Part shown: one piece after another, positions 1-7,024 of the stretch
Layout of the letters: every line of letters begins with the position of its first letter
Position numbering within the stretch: the first letter of the stretch is position 1
DNA from: Idiomarina sp. UBA6142
GTDB taxonomy: Bacteria; Pseudomonadota; Gammaproteobacteria; Enterobacterales; Alteromonadaceae
Length of the DNA: 7,024 bases
Direction of reading: 5' to 3'
Assembly: GCA_002423905.1 (NCBI GenBank)
Contig: DIVC01000122.1
Span: 1,310-8,333, forward strand
The notes under the pieces: generated by a model
Told to the model about the DNA's origin: nothing
Databases searched by the model: none
What the model saw: the letters and a program-made list of their open reading frames with translations, nothing else
Translations under genes and position numbers: made by a program

Positions 1-729
1 GAAGTCGCTGGCTGTATCAAAATGGTCTACGAGACCTATAAAACCTTCGGTTTTGAGCAGATTGTGGTGAAGCTATCCACGCGTCCTGAACAACGCTTGG
101 GTGATGATGCCACATGGGATCGTTCGGAAGCAGCTCTGGCCGACGCGCTGAAGAGTCATGGTATCGAATTTGAGTATTTGCCCGGAGAAGGAGCCTTTTA
201 TGGGCCGAAGATCGAATTTACTTTACATGATTGTCTCGGTCGGGCTTGGCAGTGTGGTACAATACAGCTGGATTTCGCTCTGCCAGGCCGGTTAGGTGCT
301 ACTTACGTGGGCGAAGATAACGAACGTCATGTACCGGTGATGATTCACCGCGCCATTTTAGGTTCGTTAGAACGCTTTATGGGTATTTTGATTGAAGAGT
401 ACGCCGGATATTTCCCGCTGTGGTTAGCGCCAACGCAGGTGATGGTGATGAATATTACCGATAATCAGGCCGATTATGTGCGAAATACGGTAAAAGAGTT
501 GAATAAACTTGGATTTAGAGCCTCTGCTGACTTGAGAAATGAGAAGATTGGCTTTAAAATCCGCGAGCACACATTAAAGCGTGTTCCTTATTTGTTCGTT
601 GTTGGCGATAAAGAAGTCGACAACGGCGCGGTTGCGGTTCGTACTCGGCGTGGTGAAGACCTCGGCGTGATGTCGGTAGAGCAAGTGATTGCCTTACTAA
701 AAGACGAAGTACAAACTCGCAAGATTTGA
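1..729 (+). CDS. thrS: Threonyl-tRNA synthetase, C-terminal part (5' truncated by window edge)
   Basis: This cytoplasmic class II aminoacyl-tRNA synthetase attaches threonine to tRNA-Thr. The frame is open from base 1 and ends at TGA 727-729, so 242 residues are visible, against about 640 in E. coli ThrRS; the N-terminal TGS and editing domains and class II motifs 1 and 2 lie outside. What remains is the end of the catalytic core ([30 protein letters not shown]), then motif 3 around [16 protein letters not shown]. The His of MIHRAIL (about residue 116 of the fragment) corresponds to the third zinc ligand of E. coli ThrRS (His511). The last ~110 residues form the anticodon-binding domain ([40 protein letters not shown]). 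The C-terminus is about five residues shorter than in E. coli. infC follows after 22 nt, the usual order. E. coli thrS is autoregulated through its own leader, which is not visible here. Confidence 0.98.
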   Translation, partial: EVAGCIKMVYETYKTFGFEQIVVKLSTRPEQRLGDDATWDRSEAALADALKSHGIEFEYLPGEGAFYGPKIEFTLHDCLGRAWQCGTIQLDFALPGRLGATYVGEDNERHVPVMIHRAILGSLERFMGILIEEYAGYFPLWLAPTQVMVMNITDNQADYVRNTVKELNKLGFRASADLRNEKIGFKIREHTLKRVPYLFVVGDKEVDNGAVAVRTRRGEDLGVMSVEQVIALLKDEVQTRKI

Positions 730-738
730 TAATTTTTT

Positions 739-743
739 GGAGG
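739..743 (+). promoter_or_regulatory. Ribosome binding site of infC (fixes the ATT start)
   Basis: GGAGG lies 8 nt upstream of ATT 752-754. An in-frame TAA at 746-748 stops the reading frame just upstream. No ATG, GTG or TTG occurs in frame until TTG 833, which is already inside the conserved N-terminal domain and has no comparable Shine-Dalgarno sequence. This site therefore supports ATT as the start codon. Confidence 0.88.
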
Positions 744-751
744 AATAAACC

Positions 752-1297
752 ATTAAAGGCGGAAAACCAACTCGTAAAGCTGGCGATAAAAGTAATCGAA
801 TTAACGAAGAAATTCGTTTAAAAGAAGTTCGATTGATCGGTGTAGAAGCAGAGCAAATAGGCATTGTTCCTATTGCTGAAGCATTACAATTAGCCGAAGA
901 GGCTGGGGTAGACCTAGTCGAAATTAGTCCCAATGCTGAGCCCCCGGTTTGTCGTTTGATGGATTACGGTAAGTTCCTCTACGAAAAATCGAAGAACTTG
1001 AAAGAGCAAAAGAAGAACCAGAAACAGATTCAGGTCAAGGAAGTTAAATTCCGTCCTGGTACTGACGAAGGCGATTATCAGGTAAAACTACGCAACCTGA
1101 CTCGCTTTCTAGAGGGAGGTGACAAAGCTAAAGTCACCGTTCGTTTCCGTGGCCGTGAAATGGCGCATCAGGAATTGGGTTTGGATTTATTAAATCGCAT
1201 TAAAACCGATTTAGAGCCGATCTCAATTTGTGAATCGTTCCCAAGACGGGCTGAGGGTCGCCAGATGATGATGGTGCTGGCCCCTGCCAAGAAGTAA
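752..1297 (+). CDS. infC: Translation initiation factor IF-3, ATT start
   Basis: IF3 binds the 30S subunit, prevents premature 50S joining, and checks the start codon and initiator tRNA. Read from ATT 752 the product is 181 aa (E. coli 180 aa) and begins (M)[20 protein letters not shown], aligning with the known MKGG...RINGEIR N-terminus. A start at TTG 833 would remove 27 residues, including the conserved RIN segment. The N-domain follows ([20 protein letters not shown], then DYGKFLYEK), a lysine-rich linker ([12 protein letters not shown]), and the C-domain ([44 protein letters not shown]). In E. coli infC starts with AUU and IF3 represses its own mRNA by rejecting that codon; the same rare start here implies the same autoregulation (inference). 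It lies between thrS and rpmI as expected. Automated callers restricted to ATG/GTG/TTG would truncate this gene. Confidence 0.97.
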   Translation: MKGGKPTRKAGDKSNRINEEIRLKEVRLIGVEAEQIGIVPIAEALQLAEEAGVDLVEISPNAEPPVCRLMDYGKFLYEKSKNLKEQKKNQKQIQVKEVKFRPGTDEGDYQVKLRNLTRFLEGGDKAKVTVRFRGREMAHQELGLDLLNRIKTDLEPISICESFPRRAEGRQMMMVLAPAKK

Positions 1298-1381
1298 CTG
1301 TGGTCCACAAGTAGGGCGCGAACCGTAAGGCAAGCAAACTCACCCTGTTACACTGTTAAATACCAATGCGGAGTAATTTTC
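1298..1381 (+). promoter_or_regulatory. infC-rpmI leader, candidate L20 autoregulatory region
   Basis: In E. coli, L20 represses rpmI-rplT translation by binding structured mRNA upstream of rpmI. This 84-nt gap is in that position and is longer than the other spacers except rplT-pheS. Visible elements are: an inverted repeat TGTGG-T-CCACA (1299-1309); an irregular stem GC-GAA-CC-GTAA-GG-CAA-GC (1318-1335) with a GNRA-type GTAA loop; and an outer pairing AGGG (1313-1316) with CCCT (1343-1346). ACTC (1338-1341) could pair with GAGT (1371-1374), touching the rpmI ribosome binding site GGAG (1370-1373, 8 nt from ATG). The pairings were found by eye and not folded. Assignment as an L20 operator rests mainly on position. 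Confidence 0.4.
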
Positions 1382-1579
1382 ATGCCGAAAATTAAATCGA
1401 ATAAAGGCGCTGCAAAGCGTTTTAAGAAAACTGCTTCAGGCGGCTTCAAGTGTAAGCAATCACATTTGCGTCACATCCTGACTAAAAAGAGTTCTAAGCG
1501 TAAGCGTCATTTAGGTCCAAAAACCATGGTGCACGCCTCTGACACTCCATTAGTCGCCCGTATGTTACCGTACGCATAA
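1382..1579 (+). CDS. rpmI: 50S ribosomal protein L35
   Basis: This small basic protein of the large ribosomal subunit has 65 aa, exactly the E. coli length. It has the family's features: N-terminal [17 protein letters not shown], the central LRHILTKK segment, the KRKRHLGPK basic patch and the C-terminal LPYA. The ATG start has GGAG at 1370-1373 with 8-nt spacing. rplT begins 15 nt after the stop, and the two are normally made from one message and repressed together by L20. Nothing is unusual apart from ordinary substitutions (for example a Cys in GGFKCKQS). Confidence 0.98.
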   Translation: MPKIKSNKGAAKRFKKTASGGFKCKQSHLRHILTKKSSKRKRHLGPKTMVHASDTPLVARMLPYA

Positions 1580-1594
1580 GGAAGGAGAGAGCAA

Positions 1595-1948
1595 ATGGCA
1601 CGAGTAAAACGTGGTGTGACAGCGCGCGCGCGTCACAAGAAAGTCCTGAAGTTAGCGAAAGGTTATTATGGTGCTCGGAGCCGCGTTTATCGCGTTGCCA
1701 AGCAAGCCGTAATCAAAGCGGGTCAATATGCATACCGTGACCGTCGTGCGAAGAAACGTACTTTCCGTCAATTATGGATCGTTCGTATCAACGCAGCAGC
1801 GCGTCAAAGTGGTTTGTCATACAGCCGCTTCATTGATGGTTTGAAAAAAGCATCAGTGGAAATTGATCGTAAAATCCTAGCCGACATCGCTGTACACGAC
1901 CAAAAAGGTTTTGCGGCGCTGGTAGAGAAAGCCAAAGGCTCTCTGTAA
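1595..1948 (+). CDS. rplT: 50S ribosomal protein L20
   Basis: L20 binds 23S rRNA early in 50S assembly and, in E. coli, also represses rpmI-rplT translation. The product is 117 aa (E. coli 118). The N-terminal basic extension [16 protein letters not shown] and the [18 protein letters not shown] stretch are the long rRNA-penetrating part. The globular C-terminal domain carries [30 protein letters not shown] and [20 protein letters not shown]. The ATG at 1595 has a strong AAGGAG (1582-1587) 7 nt upstream. It is the last gene before an intrinsic terminator 14 nt beyond its stop codon. Confidence 0.99.
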   Translation: MARVKRGVTARARHKKVLKLAKGYYGARSRVYRVAKQAVIKAGQYAYRDRRAKKRTFRQLWIVRINAAARQSGLSYSRFIDGLKKASVEIDRKILADIAVHDQKGFAALVEKAKGSL

Positions 1949-1962
1949 GCGGGTAGAATTTG

Positions 1963-1992
1963 AAAAAGGGAGCAGAGATGCTCCCTTTTTTT
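1963..1992 (+). terminator. Intrinsic terminator after rplT
   Basis: A perfect 7-bp stem GGGAGCA (1968-1974) / TGCTCCC (1979-1985) closes a GAGA tetraloop and is followed by seven T residues (1986-1992). Five A residues (1963-1967) precede it and can extend the stem. This is a textbook Rho-independent terminator. It ends or reduces transcription coming from infC-rpmI-rplT before pheS. In E. coli an attenuator controlled by the PheM leader peptide occupies this interval; here no Phe-rich leader peptide precedes the hairpin. Confidence 0.93.
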
Positions 1993-2001
1993 GTGCCTTT
2001 T

Positions 2002-3029
<1,028 letters not shown>

Positions 3030-3044
3030 GCGCCGGGTAGCACA

Positions 3045-5432
3045 ATGAAATTTAGTGAACAGTGGTTAAGAACATGGGTGAATCCGGCGCTATCAAGCAT
3101 CGAATTGTCAGAACAATTAAGCATGGCTGGTTTGGAAGTTGACAGCATAGAGCCAGTCGCTGAAGTATTTACCAACGTAGTTGTGGGTGAAGTGCTGGAA
3201 TGCTGGCGACATCCTGAAGCGGATAAATTACAGGTCACCAAGGTTGATATTGGCGCTGGTGAAGCCGCCATAATTGTTTGCGGGGCGCCCAATTGCCGTG
3301 CCGGTTTGAAAGTTGCTGTGGCCACGCTTGGTGCCGTTTTACCGGGCGATTTGGTGATCAAAAAGGCCAAATTACGTGGCCAAGAATCCAATGGTATGTT
3401 GTGTTCTCGTGCTGAATTAGGTTTGAACGATGACCATGATGGCATCATCGAGCTGCCAGCAGATGCGCCGGTAGGCATGGATTATCGCGCCTATTTACAG
3501 TTGGACGATTGCAGCATGGATGTGGACCTTACCCCTAACCGTGCGGATTGTTTAGGTCTGCGAGGTATTGCCAGAGAAGTAGGCGTACTGAATGGCTTAG
3601 CAGTGACTGAGCCGACTATCGCCGCGGTGGTGGTGAGCTCAAGCCGTGAACGAACGATCACGCTGGATGCACCAGCTGCTTGTCCGCGCTACTTAGGCCG
3701 AGTGATTGAGCAGGTCAATTGCCAGGCGATGAGCCCGTTGTGGTTAACCGAACGACTGCGGCGCAGTGGTATTCGCAGTATCGATCCGGTGGTCGATGTT
3801 ACCAATTACGTGTTGCTCGAACTGGGTCACCCGATGCACGCTTTTGATGACGATCAATTGCAGGGTGCTATTCATGTGCGTATGGCCGTGGAGGGTGAAA
3901 CCTTGACATTGCTCAATGGCGAACAGGTGACCTTGCACAATGATGTGTTAGTGATCGCAGATGAGCATAAGGCGTTGGCCATGGCCGGTATTTTTGGCGG
4001 TCAAGGTAGTGGTGTGACTGCAACGACCCGTACCATTTTTCTTGAAAGCGCATTTTTCTCCCCCGCTGCAATCACTGGTCGTGCCCGCCGTTTTGGCTTG
4101 CATACCGATGCCTCACATCGCTATGAACGCGGTGTTGATCCGGAGCTGCAGCGACTAGCGATGGAACGTGCAACAGGGTTGATAATTGATATTTGCGGCG
4201 GCCACGCGGGACCAATTATTGAGGTTAAGTCAGAGCAGCATATACCACAGCCGAAAACAGTGAATTTGCGTGCCGCACGGCTCGCTAAAGTGCTTGGGAT
4301 AGCGGTTGCTACTGCACAGGTAGACGATATTTTCCAGCGCTTAGGCTTTCAGGTTAGCGCGACTGCCACTGGCTGGCAGGTTAGCGTACCGACTTTCCGC
4401 TTTGATATTGCCATTGAAGAAGATTTAATAGAAGAGGTTGCGCGAATCTACGGTTATCACCGTATTGAAGCGGCGGCACCAGCGGCACAGTTGCGCATGA
4501 TCCCGCGCCAGGAGGCACAGCTATCAGCCAGCTATTTCAAGCGTTTACTCATTGATCGTGGTTATCAAGAGGCAATTACCTATAGTTTTGTTGACCCAAA
4601 GCACCAAGCATTGTTGTTTGATGACAGCGCCGCGTTGACGCTGCCCTTTCCAATTTCATTGGAGATGTCATCCATGCGTGTGAGTTTATGGCCAGGTTTG
4701 CTGAGCGCTGTTGCCTACAACCAAAAGCGGCAGCAACAGAGCTTATCGTTCTGCGAGACCGGGTTGCGGTTTGTGCCTGACCACAGCGCTGAAAATGGTG
4801 TACGTCAGCAACCGATGTTGGCCGGTGTGCGGGCAGGCAAAGCCTTTGCCGAACATTGGCAAGAAGGTGAGCGCGCCGTTGATTTTTACGATATTAAGGG
4901 TGATGTCGAAGCATTGTTAGCGGCAACCGGTGAGGGGCATCGTTATCGGTTTGTGGCCGATCAACATCCGGCCTTACATCCAGGTCAGTCAGCTGCTATA
5001 TTCCGCGCGGATAAACGCGTTGGTTACCTAGGTGCTATTCATCCACAGTTTGAGAAGAAACTTGGCTTGAACGGTCGTACCTTTGTGTTTGAGCTGGAGT
5101 TTACTGCAATTGCGCAGCGTTCAGTGCCGCGTGCACAAGCTATTTCTAAGTATCCAATGATTCGCCGTGACCTTGCTATTGTGGTTAAACAGCAGATTGC
5201 TGCCGGTGAAATTATTGCCGCAATCGAAAATGTTGGCGTAAATCATCTAGTTGACCTAAACTTGTTTGATGTTTATCAGGGCCCTGGCGTGGCTGAGGGG
5301 CAACGCAGCATTGCGTTGTCACTGACGTTACAGCACAGCGACCGGACTCTAGAAGAACAGGAAATCAACGCAGCTATTGCTGCTGTTGTTGAGATGCTGG
5401 CTACAGAATTTGGGGCGACCCTACGGGAGTAA
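3045..5432 (+). CDS. pheT: Phenylalanyl-tRNA synthetase beta subunit
   Basis: This subunit partners PheS, binds tRNA-Phe and hydrolyses mischarged Tyr-tRNA-Phe. It has 795 aa, identical to E. coli PheT. Domains in order: an N-terminal region and OB-fold tRNA-binding domain (~40-150, [39 protein letters not shown]); the B3/B4 editing domain (~213-386, [42 protein letters not shown]); the B5 domain (~400-475, [14 protein letters not shown]); a catalytic-like domain ([20 protein letters not shown]); and a C-terminal ferredoxin-fold anticodon-binding domain (~700-795, [22 protein letters not shown] [17 protein letters not shown]). His265, Glu334, Thr354 and Ala356 fall at positions I recall for the E. 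coli editing site, so editing is probably intact. The ribosome binding site is weak (GGG at 3035-3037), suggesting coupling to pheS translation. ihfA starts 4 nt after the stop. Confidence 0.98.
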   Translation: MKFSEQWLRTWVNPALSSIELSEQLSMAGLEVDSIEPVAEVFTNVVVGEVLECWRHPEADKLQVTKVDIGAGEAAIIVCGAPNCRAGLKVAVATLGAVLPGDLVIKKAKLRGQESNGMLCSRAELGLNDDHDGIIELPADAPVGMDYRAYLQLDDCSMDVDLTPNRADCLGLRGIAREVGVLNGLAVTEPTIAAVVVSSSRERTITLDAPAACPRYLGRVIEQVNCQAMSPLWLTERLRRSGIRSIDPVVDVTNYVLLELGHPMHAFDDDQLQGAIHVRMAVEGETLTLLNGEQVTLHNDVLVIADEHKALAMAGIFGGQGSGVTATTRTIFLESAFFSPAAITGRARRFGLHTDASHRYERGVDPELQRLAMERATGLIIDICGGHAGPIIEVKSEQHIPQPKTVNLRAARLAKVLGIAVATAQVDDIFQRLGFQVSATATGWQVSVPTFRFDIAIEEDLIEEVARIYGYHRIEAAAPAAQLRMIPRQEAQLSASYFKRLLIDRGYQEAITYSFVDPKHQALLFDDSAALTLPFPISLEMSSMRVSLWPGLLSAVAYNQKRQQQSLSFCETGLRFVPDHSAENGVRQQPMLAGVRAGKAFAEHWQEGERAVDFYDIKGDVEALLAATGEGHRYRFVADQHPALHPGQSAAIFRADKRVGYLGAIHPQFEKKLGLNGRTFVFELEFTAIAQRSVPRAQAISKYPMIRRDLAIVVKQQIAAGEIIAAIENVGVNHLVDLNLFDVYQGPGVAEGQRSIALSLTLQHSDRTLEEQEINAAIAAVVEMLATEFGATLRE
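5425..5429 (+). promoter_or_regulatory. Ribosome binding site of ihfA, inside the end of pheT
   Basis: GGGAG lies within the last two sense codons of pheT (CGG GAG), 7 nt before ATG 5437. A ribosome terminating on pheT would sit over this site, so the two genes are probably translationally coupled. The site also selects ATG 5437 over the longer open frame that runs back into pheT. Confidence 0.8.
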
Positions 5433-5436
5433 AAAA

Positions 5437-5730
5437 ATGGCACTGACCAAAGCAGAAATGGCAGAACATCTGTTTGAGAAGTTTGGCATGAATAAAACGG
5501 TTGCCAAAAGTATTGTTGAACATTTTTTTGAGCAGATTCGCATGGCTTTAGAAGCTGGCGAAGAGGTTAAACTGTCTGGTTTTGGTAATTTTGAGTTGCG
5601 TACTAAAAGCGAACGACCAGGGCGCAACCCAAAAACGGGTGAAGACATTCCAATTTCTGCACGCCGGGTGGTTACCTTCCGCCCAGGGCAGAAGTTGAAG
5701 CAGCGAGTTTCTAACGCGAAGCCTCAATAG
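5437..5730 (+). CDS. ihfA: Integration host factor subunit alpha
   Basis: IHF-alpha pairs with IHF-beta to bind and sharply bend DNA at specific sites, acting in transcription, replication initiation, recombination and nucleoid structure. The product is 97 aa (E. coli 99). It begins [17 protein letters not shown], has the dimerisation helices, then the HU/IHF signature [12 protein letters not shown] (about 44-55), and the DNA-embracing beta arm [14 protein letters not shown] (60-73). Pro65 is in place as the residue that intercalates and kinks DNA. The C-terminus [17 protein letters not shown] is typical. The ATG at 5437 gives the family N-terminus; upstream in-frame codons belong to pheT sequence in another frame. 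It ends the pheST-ihfA run, and a hairpin overlaps its stop codon. The usual E. coli neighbour btuC is absent; a convergent sigma/anti-sigma pair follows instead. Confidence 0.98.
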   Translation: MALTKAEMAEHLFEKFGMNKTVAKSIVEHFFEQIRMALEAGEEVKLSGFGNFELRTKSERPGRNPKTGEDIPISARRVVTFRPGQKLKQRVSNAKPQ

Positions 5731-5747
5731 AGGCTTCGTTGTTATTT
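5717..5747 (+). terminator. Intrinsic terminator overlapping the ihfA stop codon
   Basis: A perfect 9-bp stem CGAAGCCTC (5717-5725) / GAGGCTTCG (5730-5738) closes an AATA loop and is followed by T-rich TTGTTATTT (5739-5747). The ihfA TAG (5728-5730) lies at the loop-stem junction, so the last codons of ihfA form the left arm. The T tract is interrupted but adequate. The convergent anti-sigma gene ends at 5742, so the same hairpin may also slow transcription from the other strand, although that side lacks a good U tract. Confidence 0.78.
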
Positions 5748-6407
5748 AAGAAATAAACTACTAAACGGATTCAGCAGTCGGCTCAACCCCGAGGTGAACT
5801 GCATGGGTGCATCTATGGTTGCCAACGTCAGGCAATCGTCATGCTGGGTTTGTGGTGTGTGTTTATGCTGACCATCGAGTAAGACAAAATCACCATCCCG
5901 ATACTCATCCGCTTCATCACTAAATACGCCGTTGACCACCAAGGTTGCTTCGAAGCCACGATGGGTGTGTTCGGGTACTTGGGCGCCTTGGTCCATGTAG
6001 ATGAAATTTAAGGTTTCGCCGCTGCCGATATTAATGGGAGCGCGCCACATTTTGCCCAACATTTTTGACCACGGGCCAATACGTTCGCCATTGCGTGCTA
6101 AGGTCGCCGGCAACTTAAAGCGTTTACCTTCTAAGCTCAGATAATCACGCACTTCTATAGGTCCCAAAGCAGATTTGGTCTTGCTATTGAAGATAGCATT
6201 TAACATCGCTTCCTCATCGAGCGGGGCAACAGGTACCTGCCGTTGTCCAAAGGCTTTTAAGGAAAGCTGTTCTTCAACGTCGCGAAGATGCATTTGACAG
6301 GTCGGACACATGTCTACATGACTGCCAACCATCATCAACATCGCTGGGCTTAGTTCGCCCAAGACATAGTGCACGAGGTGCTGTTCGGAAGGATGAAATT
6401 TAATCAT
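5742..6407 (-). CDS. chrR: ChrR-type zinc anti-sigma factor with C-terminal cupin
   Basis: This is predicted to be a soluble cytoplasmic anti-sigma factor that sequesters the ECF sigma factor encoded just upstream. The 221-aa protein has two domains. The N-terminal zinc-binding anti-sigma domain (1 to ~80) carries His5, His30, Cys34 and Cys37 (HVDMCPTC), matching one residue apart the His6-His31-Cys35-Cys38 set of Rhodobacter sphaeroides ChrR. The C-terminal cupin (~120-200) carries His147, His149 and Glu153 (EHTHRGFE) plus His183 (HKHTPQ), matching the ChrR cupin zinc ligands His141, His143, Glu147 and His177 at a constant offset of six. No transmembrane segment is seen, unlike RseA-type anti-sigmas. 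In R. sphaeroides the cupin domain is needed to release sigma-E in response to singlet oxygen; a similar role is inferred here. The start ATG overlaps the sigma gene's stop. Confidence 0.9.
   Translation of the reverse strand: MIKFHPSEQHLVHYVLGELSPAMLMMVGSHVDMCPTCQMHLRDVEEQLSLKAFGQRQVPVAPLDEEAMLNAIFNSKTKSALGPIEVRDYLSLEGKRFKLPATLARNGERIGPWSKMLGKMWRAPINIGSGETLNFIYMDQGAQVPEHTHRGFEATLVVNGVFSDEADEYRDGDFVLLDGQHKHTPQTQHDDCLTLATIDAPMQFTSGLSRLLNPFSSLFLK
6400..6407 (-). other. 8-nt overlap of sigma and anti-sigma reading frames
   Basis: On the minus strand the sequence ATGATTAA contains both the anti-sigma start codon ATG (6407-6405) and, in another frame, the sigma stop TAA (6402-6400). The overlap suggests translational coupling, which would keep the anti-sigma at or near the sigma factor level. 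No strong Shine-Dalgarno sequence is needed for re-initiation at such an overlap. Confidence 0.85.
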
Positions 6408-7020
6408 GGTGTTGAATTAACTCTTTCAATTTCTGCAGCGCGAGTCGAGTACGCGACTTAACGGTGCCTAGTGGGATTTCAAGGGCGTCTGCGACTTCTT
6501 GCTGCGACTTTCCTTCAATATAAATAAGTTCAATAACAATACGCTGTGCTTTGGGTAGCGATTCGGTATAGGCCGCTAATTGCTGCATTAACAAATCGTT
6601 ATCAAGTGCGTAATCGTCATCAAGACTGTCATTCTCTTCGGCTAAAATAGGCCATAGGTCGTCAGCACTTAAGTCGTGCTGGCGATGCTTGTTCTTGCGT
6701 AGAAAATCAAATCGAATGTTACGCGCAATGGTAAAAATCCAGGTCGCTGCTGAGCCGCGATCTGGTTTAAATAAATGCGCTTTGTGCCACACGTTGGTCA
6801 TGGTTTCTTGAACTAGATCCATGGCGATTTGTTCATTACCGAACTGTCGTGTCGCGTACGCTTGTAAGCGCGGCGCAAAATACCGAAATAATTCAGCAAA
6901 AGCGGCGCGCGATTGTTCAGAGGCTATGCGAGCCAAAAGTTCAGCTGCGTGCTCAGGATTATCGGCCTGCACTGGTGGCATATTTGTCCGTTTTATCATC
7001 GAGTCAGAGACTGACCGCAT
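6400..7020 (-). CDS. ECF sigma-70 family factor, RpoE/ECF11-like, paired with ChrR
   Basis: This alternative sigma factor directs RNA polymerase to a stress regulon when freed from its anti-sigma partner. Numbered from the first ATG in the window (206 aa), sigma region 2 spans ~40-110: AFAELFRYFAPRLQAYA, DLVQETMTNVWHKA (2.2, core binding) and AATWIFTIARNIRFDFLRK (2.3-2.4, -10 recognition and melting). An acidic linker follows (~117-141, DSLDDDYALDND). Region 4 spans ~150-203 (LPKAQRIVIELIYIEG), with the helix-turn-helix KSQQEVADALEIPLGTVKSR for -35 recognition. Sigma regions 1 and 3 are absent, as in ECF factors. The start is uncertain: ATG 7020 has only 4 nt of upstream sequence visible, and the frame is open to the edge. 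ATG 6999 and ATG 6981 are alternatives, and 6981 gives the length closest to related RpoE proteins as I recall them. The promoter lies outside the window. Confidence 0.92.
   Translation of the reverse strand: MRSVSDSMIKRTNMPPVQADNPEHAAELLARIASEQSRAAFAELFRYFAPRLQAYATRQFGNEQIAMDLVQETMTNVWHKAHLFKPDRGSAATWIFTIARNIRFDFLRKNKHRQHDLSADDLWPILAEENDSLDDDYALDNDLLMQQLAAYTESLPKAQRIVIELIYIEGKSQQEVADALEIPLGTVKSRTRLALQKLKELIQHHD
7003..7015. repeat. Short inverted repeat at the 5' end of the sigma gene
   Basis: GTCAG (7003-7007), AGA, CTGAC (7011-7015) form a perfect 5-bp inverted repeat. If the sigma gene starts at the internal ATG 6999 or 6981, this lies in its leader and could be an operator half-site pair or a small hairpin. 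If ATG 7020 is used it is coding. Such a short repeat may be chance. Confidence 0.35.
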
Positions 7021-7024
7021 AGTT

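Noticed and set aside
697..933. 78-codon minus-strand open frame over the thrS-infC junction
   Set aside because: It is antisense to the IF3 N-terminus and its ribosome binding site; the Ser/Ile-rich translation looks like a shadow.
5350..5436. Possible SOS (LexA) box for an ihfA promoter inside pheT, as known for E. coli ihfA
   Set aside because: CTG and CAG triplets are present but not at the 10-nt spacing of a LexA box, and no convincing -35/-10 pair was seen.
5742..6407. RseA-like membrane anti-sigma factor
   Set aside because: No transmembrane helix is visible; the zinc ligands and cupin point to the soluble ChrR type.

Overview
The window is a chromosomal housekeeping segment from a gammaproteobacterium. 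The plus strand carries thrS (3' part)-infC-rpmI-rplT-pheS-pheT-ihfA, the order known from Escherichia coli and relatives. Lengths match too: IF3 181 aa, L35 65 aa, L20 117 aa, PheS 326 aa, PheT 795 aa, IHF-alpha 97 aa. The lack of a recognisable pheM leader peptide and the neighbour downstream of ihfA argue against an enteric bacterium. A marine or environmental gammaproteobacterium is my best guess, but the genus cannot be fixed from this sequence.

Layout: 1-729 is the C-terminal part of threonyl-tRNA synthetase. 752-1297 is infC, read from a rare ATT start. 1298-1381 is a leader with possible secondary structure before rpmI (1382-1579) and rplT (1595-1948). A strong intrinsic terminator follows at 1963-1992, then a short spacer with an ATAGCG/CGCTAT repeat cluster. 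Next come pheS (2049-3029), pheT (3045-5432) and ihfA (5437-5730), closely packed and apparently one transcript. A hairpin overlapping the ihfA stop codon closes the run.

On the minus strand, converging on ihfA, is a two-gene unit: an ECF sigma factor (6400-7020) and a ChrR-type zinc-binding anti-sigma factor with a C-terminal cupin (5742-6407). The two reading frames overlap by 8 nt. All four expected zinc ligands of the anti-sigma domain and all four expected cupin metal ligands are present, so this looks like an intact RpoE-ChrR (ECF11-like) module. In characterised bacteria that module responds to singlet oxygen and related oxidative stress.

The plus-strand genes supply translation initiation (IF3), large-subunit ribosomal proteins (L35, L20), two aminoacyl-tRNA synthetases and a nucleoid protein. 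The minus-strand pair is a separate stress-response module. I found no mobile element, CRISPR array, tRNA or rRNA gene, and no clearly new system. The points most worth checking are the non-canonical infC start, the terminator and repeats before pheS without a phenylalanine leader peptide, and the sigma/anti-sigma pair next to ihfA.
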